Source of the DNA: Hymenobacter pini
Lineage (GTDB): Bacteria > Bacteroidota > Bacteroidia > Cytophagales > Hymenobacteraceae
DNA length: 64,000 bases
Direction of reading: 5' to 3'
NCBI RefSeq assembly: GCF_020421205.1
Contig: NZ_JAIZZH010000004.1
Location: 248,001-312,000 of the forward strand
Part shown: one piece after another, positions 1-8,814 of the stretch
Numbering within the stretch: position 1 is the stretch's first letter
How the letters are laid out: each line of letters begins with the position of its first letter
The notes under the pieces: generated by a model
Told to the model about the DNA's origin: nothing
What the model saw: only the letters and a program-made list of their open reading frames with translations
The model's database searches: none
Program-made: the position numbers and the translations under genes

Positions 1-52
1 CCGTTTTTTATTTGAGTAGCAGCCGTTAGCCACACCTCTGCAAAGGAGCCAT

Positions 53-60
53 TACTTTTG
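53..60 (+). promoter_or_regulatory. -7 promoter element TACTTTTG
   Basis: The sequence matches the Bacteroidota TAnnTTTG element exactly. It overlaps a possible TTG start at 58, so transcription would begin near 65-68 and that TTG could not be used. This favours the GTG start at 97 for the following gene. I see no convincing -33 TTG at 17-23 bases upstream. Confidence 0.45.
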
Positions 61-96
61 AGCGTATCCGTTGCCCACGCTCCTAGCTGCTCATCC

Positions 97-1170
97 GTGA
101 AGTATTCGCTTCTTTTTCTACTCTGCCTGCTGGCCGCTATAAGTAGCCCGGCGAAACCCACTCCGACGCGTGACCAATTGCTGGCGCTCATGCAAAAAGT
201 CAACGTGCCGGGCATGCAGCTGGTGTACACGAAAGGGCGTAGTGTTACGTCGTATGCCCTGGGTGTGCGGCAGGCTGGGTCGGAGCCGACCGTAACGGAA
301 GCCACGATTTTCGAGGCGGCTTCACTGGGCAAAGCCGTGCAGGCCTACCTCACGCTTCGCCTCGTGGATCAGGGCGTACTCACCCTCGATAAGCCCTTGC
401 TCAGCTACGCGCCTTATTCTCGCCTGCAGGGCGCCGCGGGGGCCGACCTCATTACGACCCGCATGGTGCTGGCCCACACCAGCGGCCTGCCCAACTGGGC
501 CGCCAACCCGCTCAGTCCCGAATGGACTACTAGCCCGCTCCGTCTGAAGTACGCCCCTGACAGCTGCTGGAATTACTCCGGTGAAGGTTACGTACTGCTG
601 CAGAAAACGCTGGAGCAGCTCACGGGGCAGTCGTTTGAGGCGCTGGCCCAGCGGGAAGTATTTCAGCCGTTGCGCATGACGCACAGTAGCTTTACGTGGC
701 ACCCGCAGTGGGCTGCTAATGTAGCGTCAGGTCATGATGGTAGCGGTAAGCCTTTTCCCATTAACCAATTTTCAGTTGGCTACGGGGCGTTCAGCCTACT
801 GAGTACCGCCCAGGATTACAGCCGTTTTCTGCAAGCCCTCATGACGGGCCGGGGGCTACGGCCGACCACCGCTCAATTGCTTCGCACCGCGGCCAGCCCA
901 GCCCTGCGCTGCGGCCATGCCGCTACTACGGCGGATGGGTTTGTTGATTGGGCCTGCGGAGTGGGCTTAGCTACCACCTCCCGCGGGCTGGCGCAGTGGC
1001 AGTGGGGTGATAATGGCAATTTCAAAGGCCTGTACTTCACCTTGCCCGATAGCCGGGAAAGCTTGGTGTTTCTCACCAATAGCTCCAACGGTCCGAAAAT
1101 GGCCCCCGAGCTGCTCCAACAGTTCTTCGGGCCCGGCGAATACCGGGCTTTGCAGTGGCTGGAAGAATAG
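97..1170 (+). CDS. Beta-lactamase-family serine hydrolase, secreted
   Basis: This is a 357-residue serine hydrolase of the class C beta-lactamase / DD-peptidase-like fold. The SxxK nucleophile motif is S76-L-G-K79, the second motif is Y160-S-G162, and the third is a W-G-D-N-G block near residue 303 in place of the usual KTG or HxG. The GTG start at 97 gives a clean signal peptide beginning MKYSLLFLLCLL. A TTG at 58 behind an AAAGGAG would add 13 residues, but it overlaps a promoter-like element. YSG instead of YAN suggests an esterase or peptidase rather than a true beta-lactamase. The substrate is unknown. It appears monocistronic. Confidence 0.85.
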   Translation: MKYSLLFLLCLLAAISSPAKPTPTRDQLLALMQKVNVPGMQLVYTKGRSVTSYALGVRQAGSEPTVTEATIFEAASLGKAVQAYLTLRLVDQGVLTLDKPLLSYAPYSRLQGAAGADLITTRMVLAHTSGLPNWAANPLSPEWTTSPLRLKYAPDSCWNYSGEGYVLLQKTLEQLTGQSFEALAQREVFQPLRMTHSSFTWHPQWAANVASGHDGSGKPFPINQFSVGYGAFSLLSTAQDYSRFLQALMTGRGLRPTTAQLLRTAASPALRCGHAATTADGFVDWACGVGLATTSRGLAQWQWGDNGNFKGLYFTLPDSRESLVFLTNSSNGPKMAPELLQQFFGPGEYRALQWLEE

Positions 1171-1208
1171 ATTGACAGAACAGACGATAGGTTGAGGACT
1201 TGCGCGGG

Positions 1209-1216
1209 TACCTTTG
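1209..1216 (+). promoter_or_regulatory. -7 promoter element TACCTTTG
   Basis: This is an exact TAnnTTTG match 56 bases before the ATG at 1272. A TTG at 1192-1194 is only 14 bases upstream, so the -33 half is weak. Its position argues for the ATG at 1272 over a GTG at 1218. Confidence 0.45.
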
Positions 1217-1271
1217 AGTGGCTCATACCCGTATAGCTGTTGCGCCAGCGTATTCCTGGCGTCCTTCCGCT

Positions 1272-1700
1272 ATGCAACAACCTCCCCACACCACCACGCT
1301 CCAAAACGTAGCCCGCTGCCTGCTGGGCACTTTCATGGTAGTAGCCGGCACTGGCCACCTGACGTTCGCCCGGCAAGAATTTCAGGCTCAGGTACCCGAT
1401 TTTGTACCGCTGGATAAAGACACGACCGTGCTAGCCTCGGGCGTAGTAGAAATTGGCTTAGGACTGGCGTTGTTGGCGTTAAAAGGTCAGAACCGGGTGC
1501 GAATGGGCATTGGGCTGGCGGCTTTTTATGCTGCGGTATTTCCCGGCAATATCCACCAGTACACCCACCATATTTCCGCCTTCGGCCTCGACACCGACGC
1601 CAAACGATTTGCGCGCTTATTTTTCCAACCTGTCCTGATAGGCTGGGCCCTGTGGAGCACGGGGGCGCTGCAAACCTTCGCCCAGCCGAAAAAACGCTAA
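1272..1700 (+). CDS. DoxX-like small membrane protein
   Basis: This 142-residue protein has about four hydrophobic segments: near residues 12-30, 52-70, 75-92 and 115-135. The LLGTFMVVAGTGHL opening of helix 1 and the overall size resemble DoxX/DoxD-type inner-membrane proteins. An upstream GTG at 1218 would add 18 poorly hydrophobic residues close to the promoter element, so the ATG is preferred. A DinB-like gene follows 15 bases after the stop and is probably co-transcribed. No catalytic residues stand out, and the physiological role is unknown. Confidence 0.7.
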   Translation: MQQPPHTTTLQNVARCLLGTFMVVAGTGHLTFARQEFQAQVPDFVPLDKDTTVLASGVVEIGLGLALLALKGQNRVRMGIGLAAFYAAVFPGNIHQYTHHISAFGLDTDAKRFARLFFQPVLIGWALWSTGALQTFAQPKKR

Positions 1701-1715
1701 GCCTTTTCCGTAAGT

Positions 1716-2198
1716 ATGGATGCGTCAACAAAAGCGGGCATCGTACAGGAGCTCACCAGCTTGCTCACCCAGGGTAATGCCCACGTGACGTTTGCGGAAG
1801 CCTGCGCCGGCCTGACCCCTGCCCAGTGGAATCAGCGCGTTTCGAGCGTGCCCTACACCATCTGGCAGATTGTGGAGCACGTGCGCATTGCGCAGTGGGA
1901 TATTGTGGAGTTTTCGCTTGGTGCCACGCATACGTCGCCGGACTGGCCCACGGGGTACTGGCCGGCGCCAGATTCCGGTGCAGATGAGGCTACCTGGCAA
2001 CTGACATTGGACCAGATTACTGCCGACCACCACCGTTTCATTGTGTTGTTACAGCGGCCTGATACCAATCTGTTGGCGCGCATTCCGCACGGCACTGGCC
2101 AAACTATCCTGCGCGAAGCCATGCTCATTGCCGACCACACGGCTTACCACACCGGCGAAATTATTTTGCTGCGGCGTTTGCTCCATGCGTGGAAATAG
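1716..2198 (+). CDS. DinB-family protein
   Basis: This 160-residue four-helix protein belongs to the DinB/YfiT superfamily, whose members bind a divalent metal through three histidines and often act as thiol-dependent transferases. The visible ligand candidates are H55 in the EHVRIAQWD segment and H141/H145 in DHTAYHTGEI, the usual spacing for the family. It starts with ATG 15 bases after the DoxX-like gene. In bacillithiol-producing bacteria DinB proteins include bacillithiol transferases. The bacillithiol-linked YpdA gene lies immediately downstream, so such a role is possible but unproven. Confidence 0.8.
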   Translation: MDASTKAGIVQELTSLLTQGNAHVTFAEACAGLTPAQWNQRVSSVPYTIWQIVEHVRIAQWDIVEFSLGATHTSPDWPTGYWPAPDSGADEATWQLTLDQITADHHRFIVLLQRPDTNLLARIPHGTGQTILREAMLIADHTAYHTGEIILLRRLLHAWK

Positions 2199-2263
2199 CC
2201 CCTTACTAAGCATTCTGCCAACCCACGTTAAACTACTCCCCCCTCTGCCGGTAGTACAGGCCT

Positions 2264-3280
2264 ATGACAACCGATTCTGCATTTGACGTGGTAGTAGTGG
2301 GGGCCGGGCCGGTGGGGCTGGCCTGCGGGCTGGAAGTGCGCCGTCGGGGCCTCTCGGTAGTAGTGGTGGACAAGGGTGCGCTGGTAAACTCCCTGCTGGG
2401 CTACCCTACCAACATGGAGTTCTTTTCTACGCCTGAGCTGCTGGAAATTGGCGGCTACCCCATGACCACCCTGCACTACAAGCCCCTGCGCGAAGACGCC
2501 CTCGATTATTACCGCCGGGTAGCCTTTGCCGAGCAACTGCCCCTGCGACTCTACGAGCGGGTTACCAGCCTTGAGGGCGAACAGGAAAACTACACCGTAG
2601 TCACTGACAAGGGCCGTATCCGTTGCCGCTACGTAGTTGTAGCCACTGGCTTTTACGACGTGCCCAATTATCTGCAGGTGCCTGGCGAAGAGCTTCCCCA
2701 TGTAACGCACTACTATAAAGAGCCCTACGCCCACGCCGACCAGGATGTGGTTATCATTGGGGCCAAAAACTCCGCCGCCAAAGCCGCCCTACAGCTGTTG
2801 CGGGCCGGAGTCCGCGTAACCATGGTAATTCGGGGTTCCGAAATCAGCCAGTCGGTGAAGTACTGGATTCGGCCTGACTTAGTAAACCGCATCAAGGAAG
2901 GTCGTATTCGAGCCTTTTTCAGTACCGCTGTTGAGCGAATTACGCCTACTTCGGTGGAGGTGCGCACACCTCAAGGCCTGCAAATGCTACCGGCACAACA
3001 CGTCTACGCCCTCACTGGCTACCATCCCGATTTTTCGTTTCTAGCGGCGCTGGGCATTACCTGCGAAGCCGACGCCGCTCAAACCCCCACCCACCACGCC
3101 GAAACCCTGGAAACCAACCGCCCCGGCCTGTACTTGGCCGGCACCGTGTGCGGCGGCCTCAACACCAGCCGCTGGTTTATCGAAAATGGCCGCTACCACG
3201 CCCAACTCATTGCCGCCCGCCTGGCCGGCGAAAGTCGCCCCGAGCTACCCGCCGTGGTGCAGCCCGTACAGTTCTCCTGA
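2264..3280 (+). CDS. ypdA: YpdA-family bacillithiol disulfide reductase (putative)
   Basis: This 338-residue flavoprotein of the thioredoxin-reductase type is expected to reduce bacillithiol disulfide with NADPH. The FAD-binding GAGPVG lies at residues 13-18, a second nucleotide-binding motif GAKNSA at 166-171, and the ATG motif after the first FAD domain is at about 126. Near the C-terminus YALTGYHPDF and GLYLAGTVCGG complete the fold. There is no CxxC redox pair, as expected for YpdA rather than TrxB. The residue equivalent to the redox-active cysteine of Firmicutes enzymes (GGGPCG) is Val17, and the nearest cysteine is Cys21. Confidence 0.85.
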   Translation: MTTDSAFDVVVVGAGPVGLACGLEVRRRGLSVVVVDKGALVNSLLGYPTNMEFFSTPELLEIGGYPMTTLHYKPLREDALDYYRRVAFAEQLPLRLYERVTSLEGEQENYTVVTDKGRIRCRYVVVATGFYDVPNYLQVPGEELPHVTHYYKEPYAHADQDVVIIGAKNSAAKAALQLLRAGVRVTMVIRGSEISQSVKYWIRPDLVNRIKEGRIRAFFSTAVERITPTSVEVRTPQGLQMLPAQHVYALTGYHPDFSFLAALGITCEADAAQTPTHHAETLETNRPGLYLAGTVCGGLNTSRWFIENGRYHAQLIAARLAGESRPELPAVVQPVQFS

Positions 3281-3305
3281 TATCCTAATTGCCATTCGGG
3301 CAAAT

Positions 3306-3340
3306 AAAAAGCCTCCCCTGCTGAGCAAGGGAGGCTTTTT
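3306..3340. terminator. Bidirectional terminator after ypdA
   Basis: A seven-base G+C stem (GCCTCCC/GGGAGGC) is extended by A5/T5 on the outer sides and an inner TGC/GCA pair. It serves the converging ypdA and lipase genes. Confidence 0.85.
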
Positions 3341-3360
3341 GTATACTACGTAACTACTAC

Positions 3361-4806
3361 TTACTGCGGGAAACGGACGCCGCGGTAGTTGTTGGGGTTC
3401 ACCGTTGGTATGGTAGCGCCGTACTTAGCATTGATAGCACGAATCATCTCGTTAGCCACTACAGCATAGCCGCGGGGCGTGGGGTGCACACCATCCAGCG
3501 AGAACAAGTTGCCCGAGATAAACGAAGCCGTGTTGTTCACACCATTGGTTACGAAACCTTGGTTAGCCACTTGGCTAAAGAAGGTGTTGGCATCGAAAAC
3601 AGCCAGTCCTTTCTCGTTGGCTTTAGCCACAATAGCGCTGTTGAAGGCCGTGGTAGCCGTTTTCACGTTGGCCTGCTCCGCATCATCTAGTACCAGTGTG
3701 CTGGGAATAGGGTTACCGGCCGAAACGCCGAATGCCTGAGTGGTATCAACACCCTGAATAGCCAGGAAAACACCCAGGGTAACTACAGCCGGCAACGACG
3801 GCTTAGCTTGGTTATATACGTCGCGCCAGGCTTTGCCATTGTTAGGACGGCCTACCAACGGCAAGTACGGTGAAGCCGTGAGCGTGAACAGTTGGTTGCC
3901 GCTGGCTCCGGTAGCATCCCGGATAGCCGTGGTAGCAATTGTTTTGCGGGTAGCTGGGGTACCAAGCGTAGTGGAGAAGGGGCCCGTAGTTATTACAACA
4001 CCTGCTACGTTGGCCGCCGTGAGCGTAGCCCGGAAGGCCGGCCCAACGGTGGTGAAGAAGGGAATGTTGGTTACGTCAGGAATGGTAGCCACAATACCCT
4101 TGGCCCCATTAGCCGTCAGCACGTTAACAATGCGGTTGTTTTTGAGCGTAAACGTGTCGGTGCGGGTGATAGTAGAGCCTGCGCCACCGCTGGTAGCATA
4201 GCCCAGCACGTCGTTGTTGCCCAACCAGTTGGAGAAGAACGTAGCCGTAGCGGCCTCCGCCTTCACGCGCTGGAAGTAGGTTTGCGTAGGCGTAGTAGTA
4301 GGCGTAATTCGCTCGAAGTAAGGGTTACCCTGCGTGCTGCCGTAGCCCGGCGTCTGGATGTCCGATAGGCGAATACCGGGCACGCCCAGGTTGTCCACGC
4401 GGCCGTCGTAGCGGGTGTAAAGCGTGGGGTTGAGGCCGCGGATAGCCAAGCTGGTGGTTACGTTGGCCGTAGTGGGCGAACCGGTGGCAGTAAAGCCCGT
4501 CAGGCGCAGGTAGCCCGAGCCATTCTCTTGGGCTTCCGTGAATAGGGGCTGGTTGAACTCGCCGCCGCCTACTACCATGAACTGCTGAGCCAGAATGCTG
4601 GGGTAAGAGTTCAGTTGGCCTTCGCGGTAGAGGCCACCGTCGGAGAAGCCAGCCGTGAGGGAGTTGCCCACGGCAATGTAGCGGGAGAAATCGGCCGAGC
4701 CTTTGCTGGCGTCATAGTCGCCTTCCAGGTCGGGCTGGCAGGCCGTGAGGCCCAGGCCGAGCAGAGCGGCGGCCGGGGCAAGCTTACGAAACAGGGACGT
4801 ATGCAT
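3361..4806 (-). CDS. SGNH/GDSL-type hydrolase lipoprotein
   Basis: This 481-residue lipoprotein has its lipobox cysteine at C23 (LGLTAC). Catalytic blocks of an SGNH esterase are present: block I G47-N-S-L50 with nucleophile S49, block III LGNNDVLG near residue 195, and block V D438-G-V-H441. Asn replaces the Asp of the classical GDSL motif, which to my knowledge is common in this Bacteroidota group. It is the second gene of an operon, 21 bases after the FadL-type porin. This pairing suggests that lipid or fatty ester is hydrolysed outside the outer membrane and the product is taken up by the porin. The exact substrate is unknown. Confidence 0.85.
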   Translation of the reverse strand: MHTSLFRKLAPAAALLGLGLTACQPDLEGDYDASKGSADFSRYIAVGNSLTAGFSDGGLYREGQLNSYPSILAQQFMVVGGGEFNQPLFTEAQENGSGYLRLTGFTATGSPTTANVTTSLAIRGLNPTLYTRYDGRVDNLGVPGIRLSDIQTPGYGSTQGNPYFERITPTTTPTQTYFQRVKAEAATATFFSNWLGNNDVLGYATSGGAGSTITRTDTFTLKNNRIVNVLTANGAKGIVATIPDVTNIPFFTTVGPAFRATLTAANVAGVVITTGPFSTTLGTPATRKTIATTAIRDATGASGNQLFTLTASPYLPLVGRPNNGKAWRDVYNQAKPSLPAVVTLGVFLAIQGVDTTQAFGVSAGNPIPSTLVLDDAEQANVKTATTAFNSAIVAKANEKGLAVFDANTFFSQVANQGFVTNGVNNTASFISGNLFSLDGVHPTPRGYAVVANEMIRAINAKYGATIPTVNPNNYRGVRFPQ

Positions 4807-4827
4807 GAGTCAGAAAGCGAAACGCGG

Positions 4828-6075
4828 TTAGAAAGCGTAATTCAGGCCGATGCCGGGAATTACAATGTTGGTTTTATAAGTACCGGCAATGCGGTCGGTA
4901 GTACCGCTGCTGATCAGCTGTGCCTGCGTTTCCGTACGCTTCTGAATGCGCACAAACTGGCTGGAAAGGTCCACGCTGAATTTGCCGAAAGCGTAGGTAG
5001 CCCCCAGCGTTCCGCTAATCCGGTCGTTGTCGGGCGTTTCCGGCGTTACGTAGCCGTCTTTCACGGGCGTCTGATCATAGGAGCCACCGGCGCGTACTGT
5101 CAGGCCTTCGGTGAGCTTGTACTGACCGCCTAAACGGAACGTGAGGGCATCCTGGTAGAAGCGTTTGGACTCGCTGGTGGTAGAACCATTGATTTGCTGG
5201 TCAAAGTCGAAGCGCAGCACGCGGTACTTGCTCCACTGAGCCAAGTTCACGTCGAAACCAATGGTCAGCTTTTCGTTCGGCATGATGCCCAAACCCACGC
5301 TGGTAGTAGCAATGAGGGGCAGCGTGGCGCCAAACTTGGTAGCCTGGAAGCGCGAAGTGAAGCTCGACGGAATACCGCTGAACGTTACGTCGCCGTTTTC
5401 CACCACCGCGTCGATTTTGGAGCGGTAGTTAATGCCCAACGAGAGTTTTTCGGAGGGCTTGAAGAAGATACCGGCGTTAAAGCCGATTTTGCGTTTGGCT
5501 TTGCCGTCCAGCTCGATGTGGCCGTACGAATCGGGCAGCGCGATATCCCGTTGCAGGTTTACGGCACCGTAGGCCAATACCACCAGGCCCGCCCCAACGC
5601 TCAGCTGGTCGGTAATGGCGTAGCTCACGGTGGGCTGCACGAAGATGGACTTCAGGTCGATGTCGGTGAGGGCGGTGCGGCCTTCCCAACCTTCGGCGTA
5701 CTGCAGCTTGCTACCGAAGGGCGTATACACGGCAATACCCGCCCGGAACTTGCCCTCCGCCGGCCCAAAGCCTGCGTAGAAGTTCAGGGGCGTGGTAATG
5801 GTGTTGCGCAGTTCGCGCTGCTGGTTGCTGCCCTCGGCCCGGAACGCGTTGCGGGCCATGGTGGCGTTTATGCCTACCTGCACGCCACGGTCCTTCACCA
5901 TGGCCAGGGCGCCGGGGTTGTAGAACATGGCCGCTTGGTCCAGCGACAATCCTACGCCTACGCCACCCATGCCATTATTCTTCTGCCCGGCCAGCGTTAC
6001 CTGGTAGCCGCCCGCCGAAGCAGCTGTGCCTGAGAGCAGCGCCCCTCCCACGAGGAGTAGAGATTTTACATTCAT
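4828..6075 (-). CDS. OmpP1/FadL-family outer membrane transporter
   Basis: This 415-residue beta-barrel has a signal peptide of about 21 residues ending ASA. The N-terminal GGYQVTLAGQKNNGMGG and the following FYNPGALAM segment are the hallmark N-terminal hatch of FadL/TodX proteins. The rest alternates amphipathic strands and ends in an aromatic residue (NYAF), as outer-membrane barrels do. The family imports long-chain fatty acids or hydrophobic compounds. It is the first gene of the operon with the SGNH lipase, and a minus-strand promoter element lies about 80 bases upstream. Confidence 0.9.
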   Translation of the reverse strand: MNVKSLLLVGGALLSGTAASAGGYQVTLAGQKNNGMGGVGVGLSLDQAAMFYNPGALAMVKDRGVQVGINATMARNAFRAEGSNQQRELRNTITTPLNFYAGFGPAEGKFRAGIAVYTPFGSKLQYAEGWEGRTALTDIDLKSIFVQPTVSYAITDQLSVGAGLVVLAYGAVNLQRDIALPDSYGHIELDGKAKRKIGFNAGIFFKPSEKLSLGINYRSKIDAVVENGDVTFSGIPSSFTSRFQATKFGATLPLIATTSVGLGIMPNEKLTIGFDVNLAQWSKYRVLRFDFDQQINGSTTSESKRFYQDALTFRLGGQYKLTEGLTVRAGGSYDQTPVKDGYVTPETPDNDRISGTLGATYAFGKFSVDLSSQFVRIQKRTETQAQLISSGTTDRIAGTYKTNIVIPGIGLNYAF

Positions 6076-6156
6076 ACAAAAAAGGGGTGAGTGAGAATTT
6101 GTGGGTTATTGCCCTAAATGTAGGGAAAATGCTGTGTTTTTATTCGGCACGCCGAG

Positions 6157-6164
6157 CAAATTTA
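6157..6164 (-). promoter_or_regulatory. -7 promoter element TAAATTTG for the fadL-lipase operon
   Basis: This is an exact TAnnTTTG match read on the minus strand, giving a leader of roughly 75 bases. No -33 TTG is visible at the expected distance. Confidence 0.4.
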
Positions 6165-6243
6165 TCCGGCGCTGCTGCTGAGGTTGGTGAGTACTTCCTC
6201 CGCGTGAAAATCCGGCGAATATGCACGTTTCCGGCCTATTGTG

Positions 6244-7065
6244 CTAGCCCTCGGTTTCGGTAGGCACTTGCCGGGAATGCAAATCCAGCAACTGCCCCGC
6301 CACTAGCAGATGCACCTGAAAGTTTTGCCCGCTTACCGGCTCGCCCCGCCCAATCTGGCCCAGGTTGCTGGCCGTGAGGTGGCGGCCGTCCACTACCATC
6401 ACTACGCCGTCGCCGAATACTTCGGCGTAGCGGCCCTGCCGGATGATTACGCCGGTTTCTTCGGCCAGCCCGATGCCCAGGCACATGGGGTGCGCCAACA
6501 GGGCGTGGGCCAGCCGGCCAAACCGGCCCCGCTCCACAAAATGCTGGTCAATAATGAGGCGGGGCAGCAGCCCCAGTCCAGTGCTGGTGAGCATGCCGCC
6601 CTTGCGCAAAGCGCGCCAGCCGTAGCCCTGCACAATCATCAACTCGGGCATTACGGCTGCCCCGGCCGAGGTACCGGCAATAATAAAGTCGGGCTCCTGC
6701 TGATACCGCTCTAGCAGCACCCGCAGAAACTCGGTACCGTGCAAAAAATCGGTGATACGCTCCTGGTCGCCGCCGCTGAAAAACACTAGGCCGGCTTTGC
6801 GCAGGCGGCGCAGGGAGTCGGGCGCATCGGCGGAGTGGTGCTCACTGATGCGCAAGTGCCGGGCCCCGGCGCAGCCCAGCTCACGCAGGGCCCGCTCGTA
6901 GGCCCGGGCCGAGCGGGTATCGTCGCGGGAGGCCACGGTGATGATTTCCACGGGCAGGCCGGGCTGCGGCAGCATGTCGCAGAGCAGGGCTAGCAGGGCA
7001 TCATCGTCGCCGCCGCCAAGGGCAACCAGCGTGCCGAGCGGCTGAACAGTAGATAAATGGGGCAT
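6244..7065 (-). CDS. cphB: Cyanophycinase (peptidase S51 family)
   Basis: This 273-residue serine peptidase is expected to cleave cyanophycin (multi-L-arginyl-poly-L-aspartate) into beta-Asp-Arg dipeptides in the cytoplasm. Visible features are ALGGGDDD at the N-terminus, FFSGGDQERI, the nucleophile elbow AGTSAGAAVM with S133, and GIGLAEETG. An in-frame ATG at 7329 would add 88 residues, but a promoter-like TACATTTG at 7089-7096 lies inside that extension, and family length (about 270) supports 7065. No cyanophycin synthetase gene is in the window. It diverges from mgtE. Confidence 0.85.
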   Translation of the reverse strand: MPHLSTVQPLGTLVALGGGDDDALLALLCDMLPQPGLPVEIITVASRDDTRSARAYERALRELGCAGARHLRISEHHSADAPDSLRRLRKAGLVFFSGGDQERITDFLHGTEFLRVLLERYQQEPDFIIAGTSAGAAVMPELMIVQGYGWRALRKGGMLTSTGLGLLPRLIIDQHFVERGRFGRLAHALLAHPMCLGIGLAEETGVIIRQGRYAEVFGDGVVMVVDGRHLTASNLGQIGRGEPVSGQNFQVHLLVAGQLLDLHSRQVPTETEG

Positions 7066-7088
7066 AGGGGAGCGGAAAGGAAGGAGGC

Positions 7089-7096
7089 CAAATGTA
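7089..7096 (-). promoter_or_regulatory. -7 promoter element TACATTTG for cyanophycinase
   Basis: This is an exact TAnnTTTG match on the minus strand 24 bases upstream of the chosen start. It implies a leader of only about 15-20 bases. The 262-base gap between this gene and mgtE holds both divergent promoters and nothing else recognisable. Confidence 0.5.
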
Positions 7097-7253
7097 CGGG
7101 GCCACCGCAATTCGGTGACGAAACGGGACTTTTTCCCGCTGGCGGGGCCGGCTTTTCGGCCGGGTTGCCAGCCGTACGGTTCGGTTTCCCGTACATGCCC
7201 CTGTGCCCGGCAGAAAGTTGTGGAGTACGCACGGTTTCCGCCGTTGAAAACCC

Positions 7254-7261
7254 TACTTTTG
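7254..7261 (+). promoter_or_regulatory. -7 promoter element TACTTTTG for mgtE
   Basis: This is an exact TAnnTTTG match about 67 bases before the mgtE ATG. Transcription would start near 7268. It supports the ATG at 7328 over in-frame starts further upstream. Confidence 0.5.
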
Positions 7262-7327
7262 CGCGCCGGTTTTTGCCGCCTCACCAATTCCCGTTTGCCT
7301 AGCGAAAAAACACCCCTCTTGCAGTTC

Positions 7328-8707
7328 ATGAATCAGCACCCGACTACCGACCACATCACGTCCCTGATTCAGGAGGGCGAGTTTTTTAAACTCAAGGAGG
7401 CGCTCAAGTCGTTTGAGCCGAACGAAGTAGTAGAACTGCTGGAGCAGGAAGAGGAACGGGAGCAGCTCATCATCTTCCGGCTGCTGCCCCTGAAGCTGGC
7501 TACGGAGGTATTCGAGTACCTCGACCTCGATATTCAGAAGCACTTTCTGGCCAACCTCTCCCAGGATAAAATTACCGACATCCTCAACGAGATGTCGCCC
7601 GACGACCGAACGGCGCTGCTGGAGTTCCTGCCCGATGAGCTGGTGCGGGAGCTTATTCAGACCCTCTCGGAGCCGGAACGCAAGGTTACGCTGGAGCTGC
7701 TGGGCTATCCCGAGTACTCGGTGGGCCGTCTGATGACACCCGACTACATTGCCATCCGGGAAAACTGGACGGTGCAGCAGGTGCTGGACTACATCCGGCG
7801 GCACGGCGGGCAGTCGGAAACGCTGAGCATGCTGTACGTGACTGACGAGCGGGGCGTACTCATCGACGACATTCGCATCCGGGAGTTCCTGCTGGCCGAC
7901 CCGCAAAAGCGCGTACACGAGCTGATGGACCGCCGCTTTGTGCAGCTCAACACTATGCAGGACCAGGAGGAAGCCATTGAGGTATTCCGCCGCAACGACC
8001 GGGTGGCCCTGCCCGTGGTGAACGACGAAGGCGTGCTGTTCGGCATCGTTACCATCGACGACATTCTGGACATCCGGGAGGAAGAAGATACCGAGGATAT
8101 TCAGAAGCTGGGGGGCTCCGAGGCCCTCGACGAGCCGTACCTGACGATTCCGCTGCAGCGCATGGTGCAGAAGCGGGCCGGCTGGCTGGTGGTGCTGTTT
8201 CTGGGCGAGCTGCTGACGGCGTCGGCCATGCAGTTTTTCGAAGGTGAGCTGCAGCGGGCCATTATTTTGGTGCAGTTTATTCCGCTCATTATCAGCTCGG
8301 GCGGCAACAGCGGCTCCCAGGCTACGTCGCTCATCATCCGGGCTATGAGTCTGGGCGAGTTTACGCTGAGTGACTGGTGGCTGGTGATGCGCCGCGAAAT
8401 CCTGTCGGGCCTGATGCTGGGGCTGATTCTGGGGGCCGTCGGATTTGCCCGTATTGCGGTGTGGCAGGCCGTAACGCCCATTTACGGGCCGCACTGGGTG
8501 CTTATCGGCCTTACGGTGGCGTTTGCGCTGCTGGGTATTGTGCTGTGGGGGTCCCTGGCGGGCTCCATGCTGCCGCTGCTCCTCAAGCGTCTCGGCCTCG
8601 ACCCCGCCACGTCTTCCGCCCCGTTTGTGGCCACGCTGGTTGACGTTACCGGGTTGATTATTTATTTTTCAGTAGCGCTAGTATTCCTGAGCGGCACGTT
8701 GCTGTAG
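7328..8707 (+). CDS. mgtE: MgtE magnesium transporter
   Basis: This 459-residue Mg2+ channel/transporter has three parts in order: an N-terminal superhelical domain (about 1-140, with repeated LLEFLPDELV-like helices), two CBS domains (about 145-265, including GRLMTPDY and VALPVVNDEG), and a membrane domain of about five helices from residue 290. The segment PLIISSGGNSGSQATSLIIRA is the pore-lining signature of the family. The ATG at 7328 follows the promoter element, and the next residues (MNQHPTTDH) begin the typical N-domain. Mg2+ binding to the CBS/N domains is known to gate the channel. Confidence 0.95.
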   Translation: MNQHPTTDHITSLIQEGEFFKLKEALKSFEPNEVVELLEQEEEREQLIIFRLLPLKLATEVFEYLDLDIQKHFLANLSQDKITDILNEMSPDDRTALLEFLPDELVRELIQTLSEPERKVTLELLGYPEYSVGRLMTPDYIAIRENWTVQQVLDYIRRHGGQSETLSMLYVTDERGVLIDDIRIREFLLADPQKRVHELMDRRFVQLNTMQDQEEAIEVFRRNDRVALPVVNDEGVLFGIVTIDDILDIREEEDTEDIQKLGGSEALDEPYLTIPLQRMVQKRAGWLVVLFLGELLTASAMQFFEGELQRAIILVQFIPLIISSGGNSGSQATSLIIRAMSLGEFTLSDWWLVMRREILSGLMLGLILGAVGFARIAVWQAVTPIYGPHWVLIGLTVAFALLGIVLWGSLAGSMLPLLLKRLGLDPATSSAPFVATLVDVTGLIIYFSVALVFLSGTLL

Positions 8708-8750
8708 CAGGTTGGAATACCCAATACAATTTCTGAATACGTCTGGAACG

Positions 8751-8776
8751 TCATTCCTCGGCTCCGCTCGGAATGA
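8751..8776. repeat. Hairpin TCATTCC...GGAATGA after mgtE
   Basis: Seven-base arms at 8751-8757 and 8770-8776 enclose TCGGCTCCGCTC, itself partly self-complementary (CGAG/CTCG). It looks like a dispersed palindromic element and may also act as the mgtE terminator. No T-tract follows. Confidence 0.45.
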
Positions 8777-8814
8777 TCGGTCAATTAGCTTGCCCACAAC
8801 CTACCCGAACTATC

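Noticed and set aside
97-1170. Reading the first gene as a beta-lactamase resistance gene
   Set aside because: The second motif is YSG and the third lacks KTG, so an esterase/peptidase-like role is at least as likely.
7253-8494. A 413-codon minus-strand frame opposite mgtE
   Set aside because: It is antisense to a clear MgtE protein; high G+C makes long shadow frames common. The His/Gln-rich composition is typical of such shadows.
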